Shown here one piece after another: positions 1-8,142 of a DNA stretch of 64,000 bases; position 1 is the first letter of the stretch; each line of letters starts with the position of its first letter. The DNA lies in assembly GCF_014646095.1 (NCBI RefSeq), contig NZ_BMMU01000019.1, positions 77,525 to 141,524 of the forward strand, given 5' to 3'. The notes beneath the pieces are model-generated. The model had not been told where the DNA came from and ran no database searches. It was given only the letters and a program-made list of their open reading frames with translations. The translations under genes were made by a program, and so were the position numbers. This DNA comes from Streptomyces lacrimifluminis (GTDB lineage: Bacteria; Actinomycetota; Actinomycetes; Streptomycetales; Streptomycetaceae).

Positions 1-121
1 TGGCGGGGTCGACGACCGCGTGCGTACGGCCGGAGGTGCCGCGGGTCAGACGGCCGGCGATGTACTGCGCGCCGGCCGCGAGGCGCTCCTGCGCCGGGAA
101 GCGATGGCCCGGACTGTGCAT
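1..121 (-). CDS. aldehyde dehydrogenase, N-terminal fragment (runs off the left edge)
   Basis: Only the first 40 codons lie in the window. They start at ATG 121 behind a strong GGAGGA ribosome binding site. The peptide contains AGAQYIAGRL and TSGRTHAVVDPA, the usual opening of NAD(P)-dependent aldehyde dehydrogenases of the aminobutyraldehyde/phenylacetaldehyde type, where a short G-R-L strand precedes the VVNPATG-like turn. The catalytic Cys and Glu lie outside the window, so the substrate cannot be read. A GlnR-like box about 90 bases upstream suggests a role in nitrogen-source breakdown. The neighbouring NADAR gene is divergent. Family assignment is fairly sure; substrate is inference. Confidence 0.75.
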   Translation of the reverse strand, partial: MHSPGHRFPAQERLAAGAQYIAGRLTRGTSGRTHAVVDPA

Positions 122-207
122 GTCGCTCTCCTCCGTCACCCTCCCCTTACTGCGGGGGTCAACGTAGCTCCAGGTCGATTTGAGTGCCGATCCTGACAGA
201 GTAAGTG

Positions 208-245
208 GACTGCAACAAGTGATTCCGTTGTTTCCTTTTGGTTAC
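208..245 (-). promoter_or_regulatory. GlnR-like box upstream of the aldehyde dehydrogenase
   Basis: Read on the minus strand, 245-230 gives GTAAC, six bases, GAAAC: a perfect a-b pair of the actinobacterial GlnR consensus (GTnAC-n6-GAAAC). At the correct 6-base spacing it is followed by ATCAC (4 of 5) and then CAGTC (2 of 5). It lies about 90-125 bases upstream of the aldehyde dehydrogenase ATG, in the spacer shared with the NADAR gene. An 8-base inverted repeat (GATTCCGT/ACGGAATC, 221-228 and 249-256) overlaps it. Known: GlnR controls nitrogen genes in Streptomyces. Inferred: this gene is in the regulon. Confidence 0.5.
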
Positions 246-298
246 GCGACGGAATCTGTCGACCAGGTGTCCAGTCGGCCTGGAAATAGGAGGACGCG

Positions 299-925
299 AT
301 GTCAGTGGCGGATGCCAGACTCGCGTGCATGGGGAAAATCGCTGCGAACACCGCCAACCCGGAGCAGTCGGGGCAGATCTGCTCACTGGAAACCCTGACC
401 AGGGAAGTCCGTGCGGGGGCCCGGGTCAAGTACCTGCACTTCTGGGGGCACCGGTCCCGCCCGGACGGCCGTGTGGGGGCGAGCTGTCTCAGCCAGTGGT
501 GGCCGTCCACGTTCTCGGTGGACGGGGTGGAGTACACGACGGCCGAGCACTGGATGATGGCCGCCAAGGCCCGCCTGTTCGAGGACGCGGAGGCGGAGCG
601 GCAGGCGATCACAGCGCCGAACCCGGCCCTGGCGAAGAGGGCCGGCCGGCTCGTGCGCGGCTTCGACCAGGCCGTATGGGAGCGCGAGCGGTTCGGGATC
701 GTGGTCGAGGGCAGCGTCCACAAGTTCACCGCGCACAGTGACCTGGGGGGATTTCTGCTGGGCACGGGCGAGCGGGTGCTGGTGGAGGCGAGCCCGGTGG
801 ACCGCGTGTGGGGCATCGGCCTGGCCGCGGACGACGAGGCGGCGATGGACCCCGAGCGGTGGCGGGGGCCGAACCTGCTGGGGTTCGCGCTGATGGCGGC
901 GCGGGAGCGGTTGCGGGCGGGGTAG
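299..925 (+). CDS. NADAR family protein (YbiA-like N-glycosidase)
   Basis: A 208-residue protein. The central part reads LHFWGH, then CLSQWWPSTFSVDG, then YTTAEHWMMAAKARLF, the hallmark of the NADAR/YbiA family (DUF1768). Members remove the base from reactive riboflavin-pathway intermediates or from ADP-ribose-type compounds in the cytoplasm. The Trp-rich stretch and the TAEHWMM-K helix form the pocket in known structures; a later GxGxxL-like region ends with the usual NLLGFALM segment. The start is set by AGGAGG five bases before ATG 299. It is transcribed away from the partial aldehyde dehydrogenase and seems monocistronic. The exact substrate in Streptomyces is not known. Confidence 0.85.
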   Translation: MSVADARLACMGKIAANTANPEQSGQICSLETLTREVRAGARVKYLHFWGHRSRPDGRVGASCLSQWWPSTFSVDGVEYTTAEHWMMAAKARLFEDAEAERQAITAPNPALAKRAGRLVRGFDQAVWERERFGIVVEGSVHKFTAHSDLGGFLLGTGERVLVEASPVDRVWGIGLAADDEAAMDPERWRGPNLLGFALMAARERLRAG

Positions 926-1385
926 CGCTCCGCTGGCCGCGCGACCTGTCTGCCATGGGCCGCTGGGGGAGGCGGCAGCCGAAGGAGCCCGGGTCGCGCC
1001 CCCGCGGCAAAACCGCCGCCCGGGGCGGCACCACCACTCATGCCAGGTGCGCGTGGGCCAGGCACCCCGCCCAACGGGCGTTCCACACCTCGCGGGCCGA
1101 AAGAGCTGCGGAAGCCGAACGAACACCGGTCACACCCCCGCGACCGAACCGCCGACCAGGACCGACCCCGCCACCCACGCCAGGCGCGGATTTCGCACCC
1201 TCGTACGCCGGACTCCAGCGGCTCCCCGGGTTCGCCCGGACGCTGCTGGAGCGGTGGAGTCGGTCCGGATCTCCCGCGCAGGTCGAGGGGGACGGGCCGG
1301 GCGAGCGGCTCGACCGCGCCCTGCGTGCCGCCGCCGTGCGAGACCGTCTTCCGAGGCCCCCGGCGGTGCCCGCTCGACCCGCTCC
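926..1385. other. intergenic region with one terminator-like hairpin
   Basis: There are 460 bases between the convergent NADAR and DUF4190 genes. A stem-loop at 998-1026 (5 plus 4 base pairs around a 2-base bulge, AAAACC loop) is a likely transcription terminator. Open frames run through the rest on both strands, but none has a ribosome binding site or recognisable protein sequence. I see nothing else in it. Confidence 0.45.
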
Positions 1386-2321
1386 CTAGACCTGCTGGGA
1401 GAGGAAGGTCGAGTAACTGCCGTCGAGGTCGTTCGCTGACCCCTCCTCGTCGAACACGATGACGACGACGCCGAGCACGATGGCGAGGATGATGCCGGCG
1501 ACACCGCAGATGATCCCGGCCAGCGCCTGGCCCGCGTTGGTCGCCTGGCCCCGGCGGGCCCTGCCACGGGCGATCAGGCCGAACACCACGGCGAGGATGC
1601 CCAGGATGATCGCCAGCGGCCAGAGGCAGAAGAAGACGGCGGAGACGATGCCGACCACGAGCGAGGCCGTACCCAGGCCGTTCATCGGCTGGGGCGCCAT
1701 GGGGGCCCAGCCGTAGCCGCCGTACATCGGGGGCGCGGGATGCGCGGGCCCGGAGACGGCGTATCCGGACTGCTGCGGGTAGCCGTAGTCCGGCTGTCCG
1801 AACGGAGCGGGCCGGTAGGCCGGGTAGCCGTACGGGGCCTGTCCGGGGCCGTCGGGTGCTATGGGCGGCGGGGGGACCGGTTCGCCGGGTGCGGCGGGCT
1901 GAGGGTAGGAGGCATAAGGCGTGGAGGGCGCGAAGGGGTTGTCCCGCGGGGTCCCGGCCGCGGGAGCCCCGGGTGCGGCGAAGGGATCGGCCCAGGGCCG
2001 GGAGTCCTCGGGTGCGGGCGGGCCGGTGCGGGCGTTCGGTGGGGTGTCGCCGCCGCTCCAGAACACGGTGCTGCCGGGGCCGTCAGGGGCGGAACCCGAG
2101 CGAGGGGTGTCCTCCACCGGCGGCGCCCAGGGATTGAACTCGGGCTCGGAACCGGTCGTGCCGGCGGCGGACCCGGTCGGCGGCTTGTCCAGCGGGACCC
2201 GCGCGGGCGTGCCGTTCGCGGGGCTGTCGCTGACGGTTTCGCCGGTCGCCGCGCCCTCGGAACTCGCCCCCTCCGCGGGAATGTTCTCCGGTGAGTGCGG
2301 CGGCTGCGCGGCGTCGGACAT
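1386..2321 (-). CDS. DUF4190 membrane protein with long Pro/Gly-rich N-terminus
   Basis: About 311 residues from ATG 2321, preceded by GAGGGG. The first 200 or so residues are low-complexity, rich in Pro, Gly, Ala and Tyr (many YGYP-type turns), and look disordered. The last 100 residues hold two hydrophobic segments of the DUF4190 type: LGTASLVVGIVSAVFF...ILAVVFGLIARGRARR, then AGIICGVAGIILAIVLGVVVIVF. A short acidic tail follows. Such proteins are common in actinobacterial membranes and often carry regulatory or secretion-linked cytoplasmic tails, but no biochemical role is established. A longer in-frame start at 2354 exists but has no ribosome binding site. Confidence 0.75.
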   Translation of the reverse strand: MSDAAQPPHSPENIPAEGASSEGAATGETVSDSPANGTPARVPLDKPPTGSAAGTTGSEPEFNPWAPPVEDTPRSGSAPDGPGSTVFWSGGDTPPNARTGPPAPEDSRPWADPFAAPGAPAAGTPRDNPFAPSTPYASYPQPAAPGEPVPPPPIAPDGPGQAPYGYPAYRPAPFGQPDYGYPQQSGYAVSGPAHPAPPMYGGYGWAPMAPQPMNGLGTASLVVGIVSAVFFCLWPLAIILGILAVVFGLIARGRARRGQATNAGQALAGIICGVAGIILAIVLGVVVIVFDEEGSANDLDGSYSTFLSQQV

Positions 2322-2569
2322 GCGTGGGGTCCCCTCGTTGGTGCGTTCCGTCATGCTACGGCCCGCGATCACCGGGCGACGGGACACATCCGGCCTCCCC
2401 GCCCCGCCCGCCCCTGCCACCCTGGCGCACCCCGTCCCACCCCGGGCCGGAATCCACAGGCGTCTCCCCGCGGGCCCGGCCTACGATGATCCCCGAGTCA
2501 TCGATCAGCCGATCACCCGCGTCCCGCCGACCGCCGTACGGTCCGGGCGCCGTTCCCGGGGAGGAACCC

Positions 2570-3634
2570 TTGACCGACCACGACCAGCGTGCCGCAGCCG
2601 GCGTCCGTGACCCGCACGCCTTCATCGCCGGGCTGCCCAAGGCCGAACTGCACGTCCATCACGTCGGCTCCGCCTCTCCCCGGATCGTCTCGCAGCTGGC
2701 CGCCCGCCACCCCGACTCCCAGGTGCCCACCGATCCCGAGGCCCTGGCGGACTTCTTCACGTTCACGGACTTCGCCCACTTCATCAAGGTGTACCTGTCC
2801 GTCGTGGACCTCATCCGCACCCCCGAGGACGTGCGGCTGCTGACGTACGAGATCGCCCGGGACATGGCCCGGCAGCAGATCCGGTACGCCGAGCTGACCA
2901 TCACCCCGTTCTCCTCCACCCGCCGCGGCATCGACGCGCGCGCCTTCATGGACGCGATCGAGGACGCCCGGAAGTCGGCCGAGGCCGAGTTCGGGACCGT
3001 ACTGCGCTGGTGCTTCGACATCCCGGGCGAGGCCGGGCTCGAATCGGCCGAGGAGACGGTGCGGCTCGCCACCGACGACCGGCTGCGCCCGGAGGGGCTG
3101 GTCTCGTTCGGGCTCGGCGGGCCCGAGATCGGCGTACCCAGGCCGCAGTTCAAGCCGTACTTCGACCGGGCGATCGCCGCCGGACTGCGGTCGGTGCCGC
3201 ACGCGGGCGAGACCACCGGCCCGGAGACCGTCTGGGACGCGCTGAACCACCTGCGCGCGGAACGCATCGGGCACGGTACGAGTTCCGCGCAGGACCCCGG
3301 ACTGCTCGCCCATCTCGCCGAGCAGCGGATCGCCCTGGAGGTCTGCCCGACCTCCAACATCGCCACGCGCGCGGTCCGTACGCTCGACGAGCACCCCGTC
3401 AAGGAGTTCGTACGGGCCGGCGTCCTCGTCACGATCAACTCCGACGACCCGCCGATGTTCGGCACCGACCTCAACAGCGAGTACGCGGTCGCCGCCCGGC
3501 TGCTGGACCTCGACGAGTGGGGTCTCGCCGACCTCGCCAAGAACGCCGTCGAGGCCTCCTTCCTCGACCCGGCGGGCAAGGCCGCGCTGGCCGCCGAGAT
3601 CGACACGTACACCTCGGGATGGCTCGCCCCCTGA
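2570..3634 (+). CDS. amidohydrolase of the adenosine deaminase family, probable aminodeoxyfutalosine deaminase
   Basis: The 354-residue protein starts at TTG 2570, seven or so bases after GGGGAGG; longer in-frame GTG/ATG starts lack such a site. It has the full adenosine deaminase fold: metal ligands H28 and H30 (ELHVHHVGS), H211 with E214 (PHAGET), H235 (GHGTS) and the NSDDPP acid around 290-295. The first motif reads HVHHVGS rather than the HLDGx of true adenosine deaminases. From memory, a COG1816 Streptomyces enzyme of this type was shown to deaminate 6-aminodeoxyfutalosine in the futalosine route to menaquinone, and Streptomyces use that route. Function is therefore assigned with moderate confidence; adenosine deaminase activity is the alternative. 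A glycerophosphodiesterase gene follows after 36 bases. Confidence 0.7.
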   Translation: MTDHDQRAAAGVRDPHAFIAGLPKAELHVHHVGSASPRIVSQLAARHPDSQVPTDPEALADFFTFTDFAHFIKVYLSVVDLIRTPEDVRLLTYEIARDMARQQIRYAELTITPFSSTRRGIDARAFMDAIEDARKSAEAEFGTVLRWCFDIPGEAGLESAEETVRLATDDRLRPEGLVSFGLGGPEIGVPRPQFKPYFDRAIAAGLRSVPHAGETTGPETVWDALNHLRAERIGHGTSSAQDPGLLAHLAEQRIALEVCPTSNIATRAVRTLDEHPVKEFVRAGVLVTINSDDPPMFGTDLNSEYAVAARLLDLDEWGLADLAKNAVEASFLDPAGKAALAAEIDTYTSGWLAP

Positions 3635-3670
3635 GAAACATCACCGGCACCGTCCACGCACAATGGGCCC

Positions 3671-4354
3671 ATGCAGAACGTGACCGCCGTGGCACATCGC
3701 GGCGACCCCTACCGCGTCCGTGAGAACACGACCGACTCGCTGCGTTCCGCGCTCGATCAGGGCGCGGACGCTGTCGAGATCGACGTACGGCTCACCCGGG
3801 ACGGCGTGCCCGTGCTGCTGCACGACGCGACGCTGAAGCGGCTGTGGGAGCGGGACCGGCCGCTGGCCGTCCTGTCGGCGGCCGAGGTGCGCGGGCTGAC
3901 GGAGGGCGGGGTGCCGACGCTCGCGGAGGCGCTGGCCGTGACCGAGGGCAGCCGGGTGATGATCGATCTGCCGGGGTCGCCCGATGTGCGGGCGGTACGG
4001 CGAGTGATGGACGTGGTGCGGGAGTGCGGGGCGCAGGACCGCGTGTACTACTGCGCGGACGCCCCGGCGATGCTCGCGGTGCGCGCGGCCGATCCGTCCG
4101 CCGAGATCGCCCTGACCTGGAAGACCCTCGCGCCGCCGCGCCCCGCCCTGCTCGCGGCCGTACGTCCGCGCTGGCTCAACTACCGCTTCGCCCTGGTCGA
4201 CCGGAGACTCGCGGCACGGGTGCACCGCGGCGGTCACCTGCTGTCGGTGTGGACTCCCGACACCCGTCGTGCCATGCGGCGGCTGCTGGACGCCGGCGTC
4301 GACTCGATCACCACCAACCGGATCGACACGTTGTGCGCGCTGCGCAAGGGCTGA
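3671..4354 (+). CDS. glycerophosphodiester phosphodiesterase family protein
   Basis: A 227-residue GDPD-fold enzyme with no signal peptide, so probably cytoplasmic. Catalytic and metal residues are visible: H9-R10-G (AVAHRGDP), E18-N, E36-x-D38 (VEIDVRLTRDG) and H51 (VLLHDAT). The PTLAEAL and MIDLPG strands follow as in the family, and the C-terminus has the typical VWTPDTRRAMRRLLDAGVD motif where W replaces the usual WTVN. Its normal reaction is splitting glycerophosphodiesters into glycerol-3-phosphate and an alcohol. It lies 36 bases after the deaminase and is probably cotranscribed, although no pathway link is obvious. It converges with the sigma factor gene. Confidence 0.85.
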   Translation: MQNVTAVAHRGDPYRVRENTTDSLRSALDQGADAVEIDVRLTRDGVPVLLHDATLKRLWERDRPLAVLSAAEVRGLTEGGVPTLAEALAVTEGSRVMIDLPGSPDVRAVRRVMDVVRECGAQDRVYYCADAPAMLAVRAADPSAEIALTWKTLAPPRPALLAAVRPRWLNYRFALVDRRLAARVHRGGHLLSVWTPDTRRAMRRLLDAGVDSITTNRIDTLCALRKG

Positions 4355-4397
4355 AGGGTTCCTGGCCAATCGAAGGCATCGAACACGGTGCCGGTGC

Positions 4398-6110
4398 CTA
4401 CACGCGGGACTCCTGAGCCACGGTCGCCGGGCCGGCCGGGCTGTCCCGGGTGACGTACTGCGGGACGGGGGTGTCGTCCCTGCCGGTGTCGCGGACCAGG
4501 CCGTAGCGCGTGGCGCCCTCGGGGGGCCCGCTGGTCACATCGTCCTCGGCCTTGTCCCAGGTCGTCGGGAAGACGCTCAGGCCGTAGTCGGCGCCCCGTT
4601 CGTTCACGGTGAGCGTGACGCTGCCGTCGACGTAGAAGTACTCGTTCTGCCACATCTGCTGGGTGCCGGCCGGCGGGACGGCGTAGCCGGTGGTCGAGTT
4701 GCCCATGCCGGTGGCGGAACCGTCGGTGCCGCTGACCCGGTCGTCCATCCGGCGGCCACCGCCCGAGGCCACGTGGAAGAGCCTGCCCTTCAGGCCGGTC
4801 CAGGTCGGCATGACCAGACCTCCGGCCCGGTACTGCGGCGAGATCTGCCATCGGACGAGGACATAGCCCTGGCCGGTGAGGGTCACGCTGTCCCCACGGT
4901 GGTTCATGGTGGCGTGCGCGCCGCCGGTGCTGGTGATCCCGGCCCCGGGCCGGCGCGGGAGGGCGGCCGGCCGCGCGTTCGGGTCGGGTGCCGTGTCGAC
5001 GGCGTCGACGACCGTCCCGTACAGGTCCGCCGTCGGCCGCGTCGCCGACGGGGAGGGCGAGGCCGGGAGTGAGGGTGAGGGGGAAAGGGAGGGAGAGGGA
5101 GAGGGAGAGGGGGATGCCGACGGGGACCGGGGCGGGGAGGCGGTCGGCGCCTGGGGCTGGGGGCGGGCCGTGGGGGCCGCGACGGCCGGCGGCGGGTCCT
5201 TGGCGGGGTACGTCATGACGTACGCGCCGCCCGCGACGATCGTCGCCCCGGCGCTCAGGGCGACGGCCGGCTTGGTCAGGGCGCCGAGCACCTTGCCCGA
5301 CCAGCCGACGGAAGCGCCGGCGGTGGCGGCGACGGCCGTCTTGCCGCCGAAGGCCAGCGACACGGTGAAGCCGAGGGGCAGCGGGACGAGCGCGATGCCG
5401 ACGAGGAGCCGTTCCGCCGGTACGACGACCGCCTCACCGGGGCTCGCGCAGTACGCGCACCCCCTGATGTGCCGGGCCAGCCGCTTGCGCCACACGGAGT
5501 CCGGGTCGCCGTCCCAGCGGGCGGTCAGTTCCCGCAGGTCGGGGCAGGCGCCGTCGAGCGCCCGGACGATTCCGCGCGAGGCCTCCAGACGCTCCTTCAT
5601 CCGCTGGACGCGGACGGCGGCGTGCTGCCGGCTGATGCCGACGGCCGCCGCCAGCTCACGGCGGGTGACTTCGCCCGCGACCTCCAGCCACCACAGGGAC
5701 AGCAGTTGCCGGTCCTCGTCGTCGAGCCAGCGCACCGCCTCCGCGACCTCGCGCCGCTGCCCCTCCAACTGGAGCCTCAGTACGGTGAGTTCGGCGAAGT
5801 CGGCCGCTCCGTCGGCGGTCTCGTCGCGCAGGGCGTCGGTCGTACGGCGGCGTGCGCGGTCCCGGATCTGCCGCATCGCGATCGCGACGAGCCACGACCG
5901 GAAGCTGTCCGGGTCGCGCAGCGAACCGAGGTTGTCGACGGCCCGGAGCATCGTCTCCTGAACGACGTCGTCCACATCCGCGTGACCGTTCAGGGCCCGG
6001 CCGACGATGTTGTAGACCAGCGGCAGCCAGCCCGCGACCAGCTCGTCCAGCGCCCGCCGGTCACCGGCCTGCGCCGCAGCGATGGTGGAACTCCACTGGC
6101 GCCCGTCCAC
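4398..6110 (-). CDS. ECF-type sigma factor fused to zinc anti-sigma-like motif, membrane segments and extracellular domain
   Basis: About 570 residues from GTG 6110 (GAAAGGG five bases upstream; an upstream GTG at 6158 is possible). Residues 12-85 are a sigma region 2 (DVDDVVQETMLRA, then SFRSWLVAIAMRQIRD). Residues 118-176 are region 4 with a helix-turn-helix (RRELAAAVGISRQHAAVRVQRMKERL). Then comes H214-x3-C218-x2-C221, the zinc motif of ZAS anti-sigma factors. Hydrophobic segments at about 235-255 and 275-298 follow, then a long Pro/Ser linker (305-385) and a roughly 185-residue C-terminal domain ending in YVTRDSPAGPA. The layout suggests one polypeptide carrying sigma factor, anti-sigma switch and outside sensor. 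The C-terminal domain is not recognised. The gene is divergent from the S12 hydrolase. Confidence 0.75.
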   Translation of the reverse strand: MDGRQWSSTIAAAQAGDRRALDELVAGWLPLVYNIVGRALNGHADVDDVVQETMLRAVDNLGSLRDPDSFRSWLVAIAMRQIRDRARRRTTDALRDETADGAADFAELTVLRLQLEGQRREVAEAVRWLDDEDRQLLSLWWLEVAGEVTRRELAAAVGISRQHAAVRVQRMKERLEASRGIVRALDGACPDLRELTARWDGDPDSVWRKRLARHIRGCAYCASPGEAVVVPAERLLVGIALVPLPLGFTVSLAFGGKTAVAATAGASVGWSGKVLGALTKPAVALSAGATIVAGGAYVMTYPAKDPPPAVAAPTARPQPQAPTASPPRSPSASPSPSPSPSLSPSPSLPASPSPSATRPTADLYGTVVDAVDTAPDPNARPAALPRRPGAGITSTGGAHATMNHRGDSVTLTGQGYVLVRWQISPQYRAGGLVMPTWTGLKGRLFHVASGGGRRMDDRVSGTDGSATGMGNSTTGYAVPPAGTQQMWQNEYFYVDGSVTLTVNERGADYGLSVFPTTWDKAEDDVTSGPPEGATRYGLVRDTGRDDTPVPQYVTRDSPAGPATVAQESRV

Positions 6111-6400
6111 AAAAGCCCTTTCTCGCACGTGTGTGCACCTTACGTCGCCCTGTGGCACACCAGTTCCCCTGCCAGGTCTCCCGAGGAGACGGACCGGGGG
6201 CGCCGCCGATAACAGTTTTTTCTCCCACCCGGGACGTCAGGACACGGGCCCTAGGTGCGATCCCCGACAAGATCCGGACGCGGTACGCCAATTGCCCTCA
6301 CGCCGAGACCAGGGTCGGCGTCCTCCTCACCGAGGATCCGCGCCGCACCGTAAAGATCAAGGATGTGAGCATCGACACCAGCCACCCGCAGGAGCAGCCG

Positions 6401-7585
6401 ATGCACATGCGCATGCGCAGTCCCGCCCGCGCCGCAGCCCTCGCGACCGTCCTCACGCTCGGCCTCGCCCTGCCGGCCGGCGCCCTTGCCGCCCCCGCGT
6501 CAGCCGCCTCCCTCTCCGTGTCCACCCCGGCGACCGCACGGGGCTCGGGCCCGGACGCCGAGGCGCTGCGTGCCGCACTCGCCGGGTTACCGGATGCGGA
6601 CGCGACGGCGGCTCTCGTACGGGTCGGGGGCACCGGCGATGGCTGGCGCGGCAGTGCGGGGGTGCACGACCTGGCGAGCGGGCGGGCGGCGGAACCGGAC
6701 GCGCGCTTCCGGGCCGGATCGACGACCAAGGCGGTCACGGCGGCGGTCGTGCTCCAGCTCGCGGCGGAGGGCGAGGTGGACCTCGGCCGGCCGGCCCGGC
6801 GCTATCTTCCGGACCTGGTCCCCCGCACGTACGAACACGTGACCGTGCGCCAACTCCTGAACCACACCAGCGGCATCCCGGCCGCCGACGGCACCGGTAC
6901 GACCTTCGAGGAGTGGTACGCGCACCGCTTCGACCTCCACTCGCTCCGCGAGATGGTCGCCGACGCCACCGCCAGGAAGCCCGAGTTCGCGCCGGGCACC
7001 GAGCAGCACTATCTCAACATCAACTACACCGTGCTCGGGCTGCTGATCGAGCGGATCACCGGCCACTCGTACGAGCAGGAGACGGCCCGTCGCGTGTTCG
7101 CCCCGCTGGGCATGCGGAACACCTGCTTCCCCGGCACCGACCCGGACATCCGAGGGCCGCACAACCACGGCTACCAGGCCGTGGCCGGCGCGGACGGCAC
7201 GACGGAGTACCGCGACGTCACGGTGTGGGGCACCACGGACAGCTGGGCGGCGGGCGCCATGATCTCCACGACGGCGGATCTGGAGCGGTTCCTGATCGCT
7301 CTGTTCCGCGGGCGGGTCGTGCCGCAGCCGCAGCTGACGGAGATGTTCACCCTCCCGGCCGGCGTGCCCGGTGCCACGATGAGCGCGGGTCTCCAGCGGT
7401 ATGTCACCCCCGACGGCACGGAGTTGTGGCTGAAGTCGGGCGGCCGGTGGGGCTACAACTCGGTCATCGCCGCCACCCGCGACCTGTCCCGCACCCTCGT
7501 CTACAGCGTCAACTCGACCGACGCGAAGGGCCAGGGCATGAATCCCGTCGGTGCGCGCATCGCACAGGCGGCCTTCATACGATGA
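6401..7585 (+). CDS. secreted serine hydrolase, beta-lactamase/DD-carboxypeptidase (S12) family
   Basis: A 394-residue protein from ATG 6401 with AGGAG six bases upstream; GTG 6365 is an alternative that adds 12 residues. Residues 1-36 form a Sec-type signal peptide (Arg-rich start, hydrophobic core, APASAAS cleavage region). The active-site motif is S107-T-T-K110, the second motif Y204-L-N206 (class C YxN), and the third box KSGG near residue 349. This is the pattern of Streptomyces R61-like DD-peptidases and EstB-type esterases. It should act outside the cell on peptidoglycan or on beta-lactam/ester substrates. The last 11 bases overlap the convergent membrane gene. A link to the divergent sigma/anti-sigma fusion (shared 290-base spacer) is possible but unproven. 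Confidence 0.85.
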   Translation: MHMRMRSPARAAALATVLTLGLALPAGALAAPASAASLSVSTPATARGSGPDAEALRAALAGLPDADATAALVRVGGTGDGWRGSAGVHDLASGRAAEPDARFRAGSTTKAVTAAVVLQLAAEGEVDLGRPARRYLPDLVPRTYEHVTVRQLLNHTSGIPAADGTGTTFEEWYAHRFDLHSLREMVADATARKPEFAPGTEQHYLNINYTVLGLLIERITGHSYEQETARRVFAPLGMRNTCFPGTDPDIRGPHNHGYQAVAGADGTTEYRDVTVWGTTDSWAAGAMISTTADLERFLIALFRGRVVPQPQLTEMFTLPAGVPGATMSAGLQRYVTPDGTELWLKSGGRWGYNSVIAATRDLSRTLVYSVNSTDAKGQGMNPVGARIAQAAFIR

Positions 7586-8102
7586 CGTGGGCAGCGGCCG
7601 GAGGCGCCGCGATCAGCTGCTCCAACCGCTTGATGCGCTTCCGTACGACGTACAGCGGGATCACCCCGAACACCCCGAACGAGATGTCGATCACCGTCCA
7701 CCAGAAGGGAATCCCCCGGGTCGGCCCGCAGATAAGAGCGAGCGGGATGATCCCGGCGCAGGCGATCATCCCGAACTCGACGACCCAGATGTTGCGTACG
7801 GGGTCGCGGTAGGGCCCGTAGAAGGCGACCGCGATGACGAGGTGGGCGAAGGCGAGCCAGTCCGTGCCGTAGAGGACGAACGGGTACCGCTCGTCGGTGG
7901 CGTCGAGCCCTTCGCGTACCCGCTCGATCCACGCCATCAGCCCCGGCAGGTGCTCGGCGACGGACAGGGTCCGCAACAGGCTCTCGGTCCAGCGCAGTTC
8001 GTGCACGAGGGGGAAGGCCGTGGCGCCACTGAGCACCAGACCCGCCAAGAAGAGGAACAGCCAGGCACGAATGCCCTTGAGCAGGGCGGCTCTGTCGCTC
8101 AT
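7575..8102 (-). CDS. four-helix integral membrane protein, unknown function
   Basis: 175 residues from ATG 8102. Four hydrophobic stretches are visible: about 14-32 (AWLFLFLAGLVLSGATAF), 78-98 (YGTDWLAFAHLVIAVAFYG), 105-125 (NIWVVEFGMIACAGIIPLAL) and 132-152 (FWWTVIDISFGVFGVIPLYV), then a basic KRIKRLEQL tail. Trp and Arg residues at the membrane edges (GPYRDPVRNIW) look conserved in character. I do not recognise a named family or function. It converges with the S12 hydrolase gene and overlaps its last 11 bases. Confidence 0.65.
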   Translation of the reverse strand: MSDRAALLKGIRAWLFLFLAGLVLSGATAFPLVHELRWTESLLRTLSVAEHLPGLMAWIERVREGLDATDERYPFVLYGTDWLAFAHLVIAVAFYGPYRDPVRNIWVVEFGMIACAGIIPLALICGPTRGIPFWWTVIDISFGVFGVIPLYVVRKRIKRLEQLIAAPPAAAHVIV

Positions 8103-8142
8103 GGAGGCAGCGTACGCCTCTGTTGAACACGTTCAAAAATGC

